36,575 nt of DNA from Hyphomicrobiales bacterium (GCA_019243195.1 JAFAUQ010000239.1:1-36575); one strand, 5' to 3'; counted from the first letter of the stretch, positions 23,817 through 31,740 are shown. The notes: generated by a model from the sequence alone, not told the origin. A program made the numbers and translations.

Positions 23817-24494
23817 ATGGACCGGAAGGACGACGGATCCAGGATCGATGCCATGTTGCGGCATCTAGGCTGCGGTCGCGATCCTTGGGATTTCCCCGGA
23901 ACGGCGTCGGAACGACTTGCGCTCGTTCGGACCGCGGACGCACGCGGGCTGATCGCATGGAGGAAGGCGCCGGCGCGTTATCAAGTGACCGCCGCTGGGT
24001 GGAGCAGACTCACGCCAAGACGGCATTTCGGCCTTCCGTCGCTGCTGGCCGGCACGGCCATCGGGGCAGTGGTCGGCGCTGCCTCACTGGCGATCGTTTG
24101 GCTACCGGACGGTAGATCGCACCGCCCTAGTCGCGCGCAATGGTCGGCATCGGTGTCGCGCCTGGACAAGCCCAGTGTGACGCAAACCCCAAGGCCTGAA
24201 GCCGGCCACCGAAACTCAGTGCTTCCATCGACGGACAGAGCGGTGGTCGTGGCTGATGCGACTCCCATGCTCGAACTTGTGAAAGCTGATCAGCCTGCCG
24301 CACGCGAGCCTAGCGCCGAGCCTGGGCCCACTGCCGTCAAGCAGGCCGCGACCAGAAAACCTCGGCACAAGACCGTCCATCGTCACAGGAGAGGGCAAAT
24401 CGGCCCGGCCTGGGCCAACGCCAAGCCCTGGAGCACTCAGCCCTTCAGATATGCCGGCTATGGCGGTCAGGGCGCTTGGCTCGGCTATAGATGA
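23817..24494 (+). CDS. TM-anchored hypothetical protein, paralogue of the gene at 5433
   Basis: A 225-aa protein of unknown function. Residues 8-65 (MLRHLGCGRDPWDFPGTASERLALVRTAD, LIAWRKAPARYQVTAAGWSRLTPRR) align closely with the 5433 product. A membrane helix (LAGTAIGAVVGAASLAIVWL), a variable Pro-rich linker and a basic tail (KPRHKTVHRHRRG) follow. The extra C-terminus (PFRYAGYGGQGAWLGYR) is Gly/aromatic-rich. The ATG at 23817 is chosen over the TTG at 23808. A remnant of the small 5018-type gene lies downstream, so the pair was duplicated or co-inherited and one partner has decayed. Confidence 0.7.
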   Translation: MDRKDDGSRIDAMLRHLGCGRDPWDFPGTASERLALVRTADARGLIAWRKAPARYQVTAAGWSRLTPRRHFGLPSLLAGTAIGAVVGAASLAIVWLPDGRSHRPSRAQWSASVSRLDKPSVTQTPRPEAGHRNSVLPSTDRAVVVADATPMLELVKADQPAAREPSAEPGPTAVKQAATRKPRHKTVHRHRRGQIGPAWANAKPWSTQPFRYAGYGGQGAWLGYR

Positions 24495-24942
24495 TGGCGG
24501 CTCGATAGGGGCAGACGGCTGAGCGGATGGCAGGTCGGAGGGGCGTTGATCGGATTGTTGTGCCCGCGGCGACTAGCGAGAGTCGTTTATCCGACAAAGT
24601 GCCGGACGCATGGCGTGGGTTATCACACAACGTTGAAAATGAACGATCCCAGCCAAGAATTCTGATTTAGAACATTCAGTTGGAGGCGCTTCTTTATCTG
24701 AACAGATGAAAATTGCTCGTGAGCTCGACAGAAATCTGTGTGCAAACGAATTGTTGCCACCTATGGGCCACGGGCTTGCCCCAGCCGGAGCGGACTATCG
24801 GCGCGCTCGGGTGACTTGAGCATCTCCCACCTCGACCAAGGCGGCCCCGATCAGCATTTTAAGGGGCAACTTGATGCTGATCGGGCCGTCTGGTTGAAGC
24901 CATCCGGTTCGCGGAGCCGTTCGGATTTTTTATGTTCGTTGC
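24495..24942. other. Gene-poor region with one strong hairpin
   Basis: There is no supported gene in these 448 bases. The region contains the 14-bp stem-loop at 24843-24887, and the rest appears decayed. Its base composition is more AT-rich than that of neighbouring genes. Confidence 0.55.
24843..24887. repeat. Stem-loop GGCCCCGATCAGCAT...ATGCTGATCGGGCC
   Basis: The arms at 24843-24857 and 24874-24887 pair over 14 bases with one bulged C, around a 16-base loop (TTTAAGGGGCAACTTG). It is a very stable hairpin. It does not match the other palindrome families in this window. No U-tract follows on either strand, so it is more likely a repeat element than a terminator. Confidence 0.7.
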
Positions 24943-25020
24943 ATGCCCGCGCCAGGACGCGACGCGATCTGCTGGCGTCAGGGTATCCTGCGCCGTCCTT
25001 TCTGTGAGAATTCCGGCGTG
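24943..25020 (-). pseudogene. Remnant of a 5018-type small membrane protein gene
   Basis: On the minus strand, 25 or so residues (ERTAQDTLTPADRVASWRG) match the tail of the 5018-5227 protein. The DNA is also similar around GCCCGCGCCAGGAC. The membrane-helix half is missing and the surrounding ORF (24859-25059) runs into the hairpin at 24843. It is therefore best read as a truncated copy and not an intact gene. Confidence 0.6.
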
Positions 25021-25059
25021 ACCATCAGTGGTCGCCCCGCGCGCCATGAGGCCGGGCAC

Positions 25060-25392
25060 GCGTATGTCATTTATCGAAAGAGCGTCGGGGCACCCTTGGC
25101 TCGTCTCGTAATTTCGCGCATGGCACTACCTTAATGTCGAGTTCGCGACACAAACCCCATGTCGCGCGGATATCCCTGGAGGTCCGAGTCGTGTCAGAAG
25201 GTTGCCTTCCGCACGACCGGAACCACTTTTGACTATACCTAAGGCCAATATCGCTCCAACCATCTGGAGGTTCAGCATCGCGGGGTCCCGGTCTTGAGTG
25301 GCGACGTCATAAGGCGCCTACCGTTAGTCTCTTTTCTCGCGCCACAGGGACTCGCTGCAGGCCCTTGGTACGTTGAGTAAGAGGTGCGTGTC
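25060..25392. other. Intergenic region with no recognised feature
   Basis: I see no gene, palindrome or RNA here. The 3' end supplies an AGAGG ribosome site for the 25393 gene. Confidence 0.5.
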
Positions 25393-26007
25393 GTGATTCA
25401 AACATTGATGTTTTTCTCACTTGGTTTTCTCACCGCAATCCTGCTAACGCTCGCGGTCATTCCGCTGGTTCACAATCGCGCCGAACGCCTCACTCTACGC
25501 CGGCTTGAAGCGTCAATCCCGCTGTCCATCGCGCAAGTTCATATCAGGAAAGACGAATTGCGCGCCGAGTTTGCAATGGCGACGCGACGTCAGGAAATGC
25601 GTATCGAGCAGCTTCGGGTGAGGACAGCGAGCCTCTCTGCGGAACTCGCCAAGAAGGACGCCGCCACGAATCGTCTCAAAGTCGAGCTTGCAGCCAAGAG
25701 GGCTGCTCTTTCCAAGGGAAACGAGCAGGAAATAACGTTCGCGCCTGGAACAAACAATGGATTTTTCGCGAACGCCAAGCCATCGATGGGCGCGTCCACT
25801 CTCGTCGGCCCGCAGGCGGAGATCGTCAGGCTCAATGCCGAACTTGACGAGCGGTCGCGCACCGCGGACAGCCAACGTATCGAGATCGTGGCACTGAAGA
25901 TTCAGATCGAAGCGCTCAATGAACGGATTGCCAATCCTCGCAAGGCGGCCGATCAGCAGCGGATCGAGCTGGACGGCAGGCGCACGGGATTACGGTTGGC
26001 GAGCTAA
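25393..26007 (+). CDS. Membrane-anchored coiled-coil protein, unknown
   Basis: A 204-aa protein with one N-terminal membrane helix (LMFFSLGFLTAILLTLAVIPLV) followed by a long charged helical region. That region includes RLTLRRLEASIPLSIAQVHIRKDELRAEFAMATRR and repeated R/E/L heptads to residue 110, a short NGFFANAKP break, then more coiled coil. It resembles long rhizobial coiled-coil membrane proteins that I recall being longer, so the abrupt DGRRTGLRLAS end may reflect truncation. The GTG at 25393 lies 8 bases after AGAGG; the GTG at 25384 overlaps that site. Function is unknown. Confidence 0.7.
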   Translation: MIQTLMFFSLGFLTAILLTLAVIPLVHNRAERLTLRRLEASIPLSIAQVHIRKDELRAEFAMATRRQEMRIEQLRVRTASLSAELAKKDAATNRLKVELAAKRAALSKGNEQEITFAPGTNNGFFANAKPSMGASTLVGPQAEIVRLNAELDERSRTADSQRIEIVALKIQIEALNERIANPRKAADQQRIELDGRRTGLRLAS

Positions 26008-26188
26008 ACACCACCGCAGCGGCGACCAACAGCATCTCGTTAGTAGTGCGCCAAGGACGGCGCCGCCACACTTGCCCCCTAAACTCCCCATTTTCAGTCA
26101 CGCTTGGGTCCAAAATCGATGCTACGCGCTATCGCGCGTCGTCCCTGGCACGATGGCCGAGTGCGGCGCGTTCTTAATGGGGTATCGG

Positions 26189-26476
26189 ATGGTCGAGTGG
26201 CATCGCAGCGTCAGCTGGTGTCTGGAAAGAGCGGCCCACTACGAAAAAAAGGCCGAACGAGTCGTTGATCCCGCGGCACGACAGAGCTTTCTCGATGCAG
26301 CGAGTAGATGGCGGCAGTCGGCGGAAATCTACCAATCCATGCAATGGGGCAAGGGCGACCCTTCCGGTGCGAATGGCGTCCCCGAACAATCACATCAACA
26401 GGCGAGCTTCGCGCAGATTGTTTTGGGCAGGCTCGGCAATTGGTCAAAGCGGCTGCGATTAAATCGCGCCGCTTAG
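26189..26476 (+). CDS. Small helical hypothetical protein
   Basis: A 95-aa protein. The first 55 residues form an amphipathic helical hairpin (HRSVSWCLERAAHYEKKAERVVDPAARQSFLDAASRWRQSAEIYQ) like short rhizobial proteins with one TPR-like pair. The tail is polar, then basic (WSKRLRLNRAA). The track ORF starts at 25919, but its upstream half overlaps the preceding gene and looks non-coding. The ATG at 26189, six bases after GGGG, precedes the ordered part; 26153 and 26177 are alternatives. Function is unknown. Confidence 0.55.
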   Translation: MVEWHRSVSWCLERAAHYEKKAERVVDPAARQSFLDAASRWRQSAEIYQSMQWGKGDPSGANGVPEQSHQQASFAQIVLGRLGNWSKRLRLNRAA

Positions 26477-26643
26477 AGGGTATCCCTCACGTTATCGTGC
26501 CGCGACAACGGCCCTGTCCACCGACACCCTGAGCGGTACATCGCGATGCGGAGCGCGGTTGAGCACGTGCCTGCAGATCAAAGACAGTCGAGGGGCGCGC
26601 GAAGTCGCCCCCCGACTGAGAGATAGCCGCTATTCCGGTGACG

Positions 26644-28458
26644 TTATTCCGGACAAATCCTGAAGATCACGCCGGTACCGGGAATTTGCACCAGGGGAGC
26701 GTCGGCGGGAGTGACAAACTTGGTGTCACCGCCGCCCTGGCCGAAGTCGCGGACCGCGCCGTAATCGGTAACCCAGGCGCAGCCGTCGGGCCCGAATCTG
26801 AGTTGTGTCGGCCGATTCCACCCGTGCGAGCCGTCGATGAACGCCTGGTCGCCCGACTTGTTCTTGGCAAACCGCTGGATCTTCAGCGCGAGCGCGTCTC
26901 CCTGCTTGCTGAAGTTGATGAGCTTGACCTCATGCCCGATTTCGTCACTGGCGGAGTTCGGTGCGGAGAAGCCGAAATCGCCTTCCAGCGCGTAGAGCGC
27001 AGCCCCACGCCCAACCGGCCCGCGCGCAAACGAGTCGGGTACGAAGTCGATGCCGGTGAACGAGGAGTCAGCCGCCTCGATCGCCAGCGGCGAGGTGATC
27101 TGCTGCGGCGGATGATCCAGAACGTCACGGATCGGCACATCCTCGGACAGGATCTGAGCGAGGCTCCCCGGCGTGCAGTTGCTCGGCGGGTTGTTGGCAC
27201 CGACGCACAGATCGTCGCCCGGTCCGCCAATCGGGTTGTAAACCGCCTGGCTGGTCGGCAGGAAGCCGTAGCGATCCGGCCAGCCGTGATAATCGGGGGT
27301 TCCGTCCGCGTTTTGCTGCGCCAGATGCAGCGCGTCGGGCGCATTATTCGAGGGCCGCGCACCACGTTCGTCCGGGCCGTCCTCGCCCACCAGCAACCCG
27401 CCCTGCAGCACGTGATCCTGGGGCGCGAAGCGAATGGCGTAGCCGTTGCGATATCCCCATGAGAACGGTTGGATCGTGGCACTCGGATCCCGCGCATTGA
27501 GCTGGGCGCGCAAGATCGCGCCGTCGCAAACGCCGTGATGACTGGCGCCTTCGAACGCAGGCACAGTGGCTCCGGGGCGCGTCGTGCCGAAGCGGGAGTA
27601 GCCGCTCGTAAACACTCCTCCACCGGAGTCGAACACGTTGTGGCTGAGCACGATGTCCTGGCAGGGGATGTCGGCTTGATTCTGTCCGCCTCCGTTGTCG
27701 CGACCGACGACGCCGCTGTTGGTCGTCGAGCCCTGTGACCAGTAGATCCAACCGTCCTTGAAAGCGAGTTGCTCGGTTGGATGATCGCCGGTCGGCAGAT
27801 TGGTGATGAAGGGTGTGACCGTCCCGGTTCCAGCATCGACGGTGACGATGCGAGAACTGTTGTTTTGCCCATTATGAGCGTGGGTCGCCTGGTTCGAGTC
27901 GGTTGCGAACAGACGGCCTCCCTGCAGACCGTTCTCGAACGCGATGTCGACCGCCGGGCCGTGCGGTTGGAAGACACTGTTTCCGCCGGTCTCGGTCGAC
28001 GCGGTCGTCGGCTTGCCCAGCGTGCGCTGCAGGACCGCATTCTGGTCGAACACGAGGATGTCGGGCGTGAACGGATTCGGTTTGCCCGGAAATTTCGTTT
28101 GAAACGCCGCTTCATCGTTGCACTGGCTGGGCAGCCCATGCCCGGATTCGAGGACGAAGACCTCAAATCGGCGCGGACCCCCGCCCTTGCCATCGTCGTT
28201 GCCTTGATTGCCAATCCGGCGAAAGGCAATACCAGTCGGGAAGTTCAGTCCGGACGCGAAAACCGAGACCTTAAACCCCCTCGGCACAACGATGTCTTGC
28301 CCTTGCCCGGGATCGAATTTGACCGTTTCAGTCGGGCACAGCGGGTTTGCAACGGTCGCCGCTCCGGCGGCACCCGGCAAAATCAATACAACGACGCCGC
28401 CGGCCAAGCACCCGAGAAGTCTGGCTTTGGTTTTTGACAAGGCAGAGAATTTACGCAC
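26644..28458 (-). CDS. Secreted glucose/sorbosone dehydrogenase-like beta-propeller (PQQ-type fold)
   Basis: A 604-aa exported protein. The signal peptide (LLGCLAGGVVVLILPGAAGA) is followed by a six-bladed propeller of the GSDH/L-sorbosone dehydrogenase type: VPRGFKVSVFASGLNFPTGIAF, an inserted loop, VFQPHGPAVDIAFENG, HPTEQLAFKDGWIYWSQGS, and AILRAQLNARDPSATIQPFSWGYRNGYAIRF, where the last segment carries the usual G-x-RN motif. HGWNRPTQLRFGPDGCAWVTDYG comes near the end. Relatives oxidise sugars with PQQ, but many homologues are only structural. The GTG at 28458 has a strong GGGAGG site. It stands alone, without cytochrome or PQQ genes. Confidence 0.85.
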   Translation of the reverse strand: MRKFSALSKTKARLLGCLAGGVVVLILPGAAGAATVANPLCPTETVKFDPGQGQDIVVPRGFKVSVFASGLNFPTGIAFRRIGNQGNDDGKGGGPRRFEVFVLESGHGLPSQCNDEAAFQTKFPGKPNPFTPDILVFDQNAVLQRTLGKPTTASTETGGNSVFQPHGPAVDIAFENGLQGGRLFATDSNQATHAHNGQNNSSRIVTVDAGTGTVTPFITNLPTGDHPTEQLAFKDGWIYWSQGSTTNSGVVGRDNGGGQNQADIPCQDIVLSHNVFDSGGGVFTSGYSRFGTTRPGATVPAFEGASHHGVCDGAILRAQLNARDPSATIQPFSWGYRNGYAIRFAPQDHVLQGGLLVGEDGPDERGARPSNNAPDALHLAQQNADGTPDYHGWPDRYGFLPTSQAVYNPIGGPGDDLCVGANNPPSNCTPGSLAQILSEDVPIRDVLDHPPQQITSPLAIEAADSSFTGIDFVPDSFARGPVGRGAALYALEGDFGFSAPNSASDEIGHEVKLINFSKQGDALALKIQRFAKNKSGDQAFIDGSHGWNRPTQLRFGPDGCAWVTDYGAVRDFGQGGGDTKFVTPADAPLVQIPGTGVIFRICPE

Positions 28459-28856
28459 GCTAACCTCCCTAGCTGTCGCCCATTGAACGTAGGCGGGTTG
28501 CACCTTGCATCGGCCGCAAGAGCGCAAGGAGGTCGTGCGTGATCGCCGCGTCGTCACACGCGTGGCGCACGTCAGATGGCAGCAAAGTATGTGTCGGCGA
28601 GAGAACCTTCCTCGCGCTCTCCGGCAATAGGAGCCTAAAGCAGGAAGCTGTCTGCATTAGGGCGCAATTGTGCAGGATAGCCGAAGAGATAATTGTTTGT
28701 TGGAATGTTAGCTGCTTGGAATTTTTTCGCCGCGCCGTGGACAGGAGCGACCAAACCATTCGCGGCCTTCGAAGGTGACGCAGAACGGTTCGACGTTTCC
28801 GCCCATTGATCGGTGCAACCGCGCCGAAAAAACTTTCATTCGGCTGCGGAGAGCGT
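28459..28856. other. Divergent intergenic region
   Basis: This gap separates the divergent propeller and GspC/GspN-like genes and shows no supported ORF, RNA or repeat. Both promoters should lie here. I could not assign boxes with confidence. Confidence 0.5.
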
Positions 28857-29672
28857 ATGCTCTCTCATTACGGTCGCACTGGCGGGTGGGTCATGACGGC
28901 GGATCGGCGGGCAGGGGGCTTTGCCGGCTGGCCGATTTGGCGCGTGAGTGCACTCCTGGCCGCGGCATTTTTAATTTTCGGCATTGCCCGGGCGGAGGCC
29001 GGTTCGCAGCCGGGCGAGGTCATGGCCGTCGCGCCGGATGCAAACCTCGATCGGCGACCCGCTGATCCGGTGCCGATAGCTCGTGCGGCAAGGACAGAAA
29101 GTTCATTGAGGGGCAACCCGTTGTGGGCGGTTCCTCTCGCGGCGCTGGCGGAAACGCGGGCGCGCCCGATATTCTCTCCGTCGCGCCGGCCGCCGTCGCC
29201 ACCCGTCGTCGCCTCTCAACCGCCTCCGCCGCCGAAGCCGTCGCCTCCCAAAGAGCCGGACCGCCTGAGGCTTACGCTTCTCGGAACGGTCATCGCGGAA
29301 ACCGAAAGCATCGGCGTCTTCCTCGACGAGACCTCAAAAGAAGTGATCCGCATCAGAACCGGCGCAAGCCATGAGGGTTGGAGGCTGAGTTCGCTCCAGC
29401 GCCGTGCAGCAAGCTTTGAAAAAAATAGTCAGGAGACGACGATTATGCTGTCGCCCCCGGGCTCCGAACAGCCGGCTTCGGGCGCCGGCGTCCTGGCCGC
29501 GCGATCAGGCGGCAGCAACGTTCCTGGAAATCACGGTGCTGCGGATTCGGCCGAGAATCGGGCGCGCCCGGTCGCGCTCACGCTTCCTGCGCCCGTGCCC
29601 CCCACGCCAAGCAGTCATAACCTACGACGTGAGATCCGGCAGGATATCTTGTCAATCGGCGCGCAAAATTAA
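28857..29672 (+). CDS. GspC/GspN-like type II secretion-related protein, orphan
   Basis: A 271-aa protein resembling the GspN/GspC-type general secretion proteins of Bradyrhizobium relatives. One membrane helix (VSALLAAAFLIFGIARA) is followed by the signature NPLWAVPLAALAETRARPIFSPSRRPP, a Pro-rich linker and a small beta domain (LRLTLLGTVIAETESIGVFLDETSKEVIRIRTGASHEGWRL) like the GspC homology region. The C-terminus is disordered. No other Gsp gene is nearby, so it is an orphan or works with a distant cluster. The ATG at 28857 follows GGAGA at 5 bases. Confidence 0.72.
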   Translation: MLSHYGRTGGWVMTADRRAGGFAGWPIWRVSALLAAAFLIFGIARAEAGSQPGEVMAVAPDANLDRRPADPVPIARAARTESSLRGNPLWAVPLAALAETRARPIFSPSRRPPSPPVVASQPPPPPKPSPPKEPDRLRLTLLGTVIAETESIGVFLDETSKEVIRIRTGASHEGWRLSSLQRRAASFEKNSQETTIMLSPPGSEQPASGAGVLAARSGGSNVPGNHGAADSAENRARPVALTLPAPVPPTPSSHNLRREIRQDILSIGAQN

Positions 29673-29751
29673 GCCGCGCACATGGATCCGGCCGTGCAGC
29701 CTTATGGCCGGAACCGGGGATGCGTGGCTGCTTATTTTCAGCTGGAGTATT

Positions 29752-29828
29752 TGGTCGGAGTGGCAGGATTTGAACCTGCGACCCCCTCGTCCCGAACGAG
29801 GTGCGCTACCAGGCTGCGCTACACTCCG
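29752..29828 (-). tRNA. tRNA-Pro (anticodon CGG)
   Basis: On the minus strand a full cloverleaf reads: acceptor CGGAGTG/CACTCCG, D-arm GCGC..GCGC, anticodon stem CCTCG/CGAGG with loop TTCGGGA (anticodon CGG), T-arm GCAGG TTCAAAT CCTGC, and discriminator A. The 3' CCA is encoded. It decodes CCG. There is no sign of an inserted element at its 3' end. Confidence 0.97.
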
Positions 29829-29918
29829 ATGCGGCGCGCTTATAGCGGCGCGCGTAAGGCCCGGCAAGCGCGGGCGTTGATCGCGTGACGCGCCGCCGCT
29901 ATCGTCCCGCGCGCTCGG

Positions 29919-29993
29919 TGGGGCGTAGCCAAGTGGTAAGGCAGCGGATTTTGATTCCGCCATTCCCAGGTTCGAATCCTGGCGCCCCAGCCA
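29919..29993 (+). tRNA. tRNA-Gln (anticodon TTG)
   Basis: A full cloverleaf: acceptor TGGGGCG/CGCCCCA, anticodon stem GCGGA/TCCGC with loop TTTTGAT (anticodon TTG), T-arm CCAGG TTCGAAT CCTGG, discriminator G and encoded CCA. It is divergent from tRNA-Pro, 90 bases away, and decodes CAA and, by wobble, CAG. Confidence 0.97.
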
Positions 29994-30014
29994 ATTCGGA
30001 AGAATTCTCCCGTC

Positions 30015-30524
30015 CTAGGCCGCCGCGATCAGGAACTGGTTCAACGGCCGGCGCGGTCGATAGGCGAGGCGGGCATGGCCCGCGCAATAGGAAAAGCCGT
30101 CGAGCGAAGGATTGGCGCAGAAGGCGAAATCCGCCGCGTCGGGTTCGCTGATCGGCCAGCGGCACTGCGCTGGCCTTAGCTCGAGCAGCGAGCATTTGTG
30201 CGGACTCTCGATCGCCGTTTCATGGACCGCCGAGCCGGGGTAGGCGGCCCGCAGCGCTTCACGCTGCGCGCTGATGCTCAGCCCGCGCAATTTCGGGCGC
30301 AATGCTTTCGGCCGCCATGTGTCGCTCGGCGCGCGCCGCGGCTTGATCCGATCGGCAAACATATTCTTCGGTCGCGACAGTCCGAGGCGATGCATTTTGC
30401 CGATCACGGCATTGCGGGTCGTGCCGATTTCGCAGGCGATCTGGCTGCACGACAGCCCCGCGTCGAAGAATTTCTTGAGCAGTTCGACGCGGTCGGACGT
30501 CCAGCCCTGCTGGATATGACTCAT
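30015..30524 (-). CDS. gcrA: GcrA-family cell cycle regulator
   Basis: A 169-aa member of the GcrA family, the alphaproteobacterial regulator that binds RNA polymerase sigma70 and promoters with methylated GANTC sites. The N-terminal HTH (WTSDRVELLKKFFDAGLSCSQIACEIGTTRNAVIGKMHRLGLSRP) is typical. A basic linker leads to the C-terminal sigma-interacting part with its Cys/Trp signature (CSLLELRPAQCRWPI, FAFCANPSLDGFSYCAGHARLAY). A GGAGG site precedes the ATG. It may be the main GcrA or a paralogue, which cannot be decided from one window. The 3' end lies 21 bases beyond tRNA-Gln. Confidence 0.92.
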   Translation of the reverse strand: MSHIQQGWTSDRVELLKKFFDAGLSCSQIACEIGTTRNAVIGKMHRLGLSRPKNMFADRIKPRRAPSDTWRPKALRPKLRGLSISAQREALRAAYPGSAVHETAIESPHKCSLLELRPAQCRWPISEPDAADFAFCANPSLDGFSYCAGHARLAYRPRRPLNQFLIAAA

Positions 30525-31056
30525 GGTGATGGCCTCCTCATGGAAGCCGATCGCCGTCTTTCCTTTGCCGCCGGCAATCGGCTTCGATCACGGCTTGCGC
30601 TCGTGCGACAAGTCGATCGGCCGAGGCACAGGTACGCGTTCGCGCGCGCGCAAGCGGGCGCGTTCATCCCGGCTCGGCCGCGCGCATGTCGGCGCGAGGC
30701 GAGCACAGTTGTGGAACGGAAGACTGATGAGCGGTGCACACCGCCGCGTGTGCCTGAGGGAAGGGCTTGGAATCCCGTCCCCCGACTGCTCACCAGCACG
30801 GACGGCCCAAACGGGGCCGGTTCTTAACCGTAGCCCGAATTCGATTCGCCAATCAAGGGTTAAAATGCCATTATAACCTTGGCTAGTGTCCCGATTCCGA
30901 AGTTCGCCTGAATTTGCCGCACGCCCGGAAGCGAACTTCGGAATCGAAGGACACTAGCAACTCTATGATTCTAGTGCCGCTTTGAACCCGAAGTTCGCAA
31001 TCGGACTTGCGGCAATGGGGTGCGAACTTCGGGTTCGCGGCACTAGGAGGTAATTA
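30525..31056. other. Intergenic region with gcrA leader and composite palindrome
   Basis: No gene is supported in this gap. Close upstream of gcrA is a 9-base inverted repeat, GAAGCCGAT (30543-30551) and ATCGGCTTC (30577-30585), in its probable leader. The last third is the composite element 30883-31046. The part between is AT-richer towards 30840-30880. Confidence 0.6.
30883..31046 (+). repeat. Composite CTAG-bounded palindrome pair, copy 2 (B2 + linker + A2)
   Basis: Palindrome B2 (30883-30957, 75 bp, CTAGTGTC...GACACTAG), a 13-base linker CAACTCTATGATT (30958-30970) and palindrome A2 (30971-31046, 76 bp, CTAGTGCCGC...GCGGCACTAG). Its total length, 164 bp, is identical to copy 1 at 12117-12280, which is in the opposite orientation. 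Its right end CACTAG runs straight into the GAGG of the next gene's ribosome site. Confidence 0.9.
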
Positions 31057-31266
31057 ATGGCCAGACCTGAAAACCGGTCAGACGCGCGCGCCCTGAACCT
31101 GACCTTGCCCCGGGAGGCATTTGATTACCTCGTGCTGCTGGCAACCTTGGGCAAGCTCGGCCGCACCGAAAACGAGGTCGCCACACACATCCTGGTGCGG
31201 GAGGTCTACGGCATGTTCGAGCGCGGCTTCCACGAACAGCGGATTCCGGCTGCGGATCAGGAGTGA
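31057..31266 (+). CDS. Small ribbon-helix-helix-like protein
   Basis: A 69-aa protein. LNLTLPREAFDYLVLLATLGKLGRTENEVATHILVREV reads as a short strand plus two helices, like RHH/CopG-type DNA-binding domains, followed by a short acidic tail. It has an excellent ribosome site (GGAGG, 6 bases before ATG), which abuts the end of the composite palindrome. It may bind DNA as a dimer, possibly as an antitoxin-like or small regulator, but there is no toxin next to it. Its target is unknown. Confidence 0.65.
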   Translation: MARPENRSDARALNLTLPREAFDYLVLLATLGKLGRTENEVATHILVREVYGMFERGFHEQRIPAADQE

Positions 31267-31366
31267 GCGTACTAACGAGCGAGGCTGGCCGCTGCGTGAG
31301 CCCGCTTGCTGGATTGTAGAAATGTCCTCACTATTGCGCCTAGCCCCTCATGGCCGAGGACATCGC

Positions 31367-31696
31367 ATGATAACCGCCACCGTCAGATACAAACTGCCGC
31401 CGCACATCGATTACGTCGCGTGCCGCGAGCACTTTCATAAGATTGCACCGGGCTTTCGCGAGGCGAGGGGGCTGATCAGCAAACATTTCATCTGGAGCGA
31501 GAGCGGTTGGGCGGGCGGCGTATACCAATGGGAACGTATCGAGGACGCGAAAGCCTTCTACAGCGGCCCCTGGCTCGACGGCATCGTGGAACGCTACGGC
31601 ATGAAGCCGCAAATCGAGTTTTATGAGGTTTTCGCGGTGACCGACAACGCGCGCGGCACGGTCGAGCTGTTCAAGGAAACCATGCCCGCCAAATAG
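31367..31696 (+). CDS. YdhR-like putative monooxygenase
   Basis: A 109-aa ferredoxin-like alpha/beta-barrel protein resembling YdhR (PF08803). Features are TVRYKLPPHIDYVACREHFHKIAPGFREARGLISKHFIWSE, then GGVYQWERIEDAKAFYSGPWLDGIVERYG, and a closing strand, IEFYEVFAVTD. Such dimeric proteins are cofactor-free monooxygenase-like or ligand-binding proteins; no substrate is known. The ATG at 31367 has GAGGA at 7 bases. The track ORF from 31121 overlaps the previous gene and is an over-extension. Confidence 0.85.
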   Translation: MITATVRYKLPPHIDYVACREHFHKIAPGFREARGLISKHFIWSESGWAGGVYQWERIEDAKAFYSGPWLDGIVERYGMKPQIEFYEVFAVTDNARGTVELFKETMPAK

Positions 31697-31740
31697 TGGA
31701 CGACAACTGAAGCAACGGCCGGATGCCAATGCCCCGTACC

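Noticed and set aside
24859-25059. A 66-aa ORF taken as an intact gene
   Set aside because: Only about 25 residues match the 5018-type protein, and its 3' half runs into a hairpin. It is recorded as a remnant instead.
28857-29672. A type II secretion operon
   Set aside because: Only the GspC/GspN-like gene is present. The neighbours are a beta-propeller enzyme and tRNAs.
29752-29993. tRNA genes as integration sites
   Set aside because: No duplicated tRNA 3' end or foreign segment is seen on either side.
30198-30827. A 209-aa plus-strand ORF opposite gcrA
   Set aside because: It overlaps the well-supported GcrA frame and extends into an intergenic hairpin; its composition is that of a shadow.
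12117-31046. The repeated palindromes considered as a CRISPR array
   Set aside because: There are only two and a half copies, kilobases apart, each palindromic over 75 bp. There is no regular spacer series and there are no cas genes.
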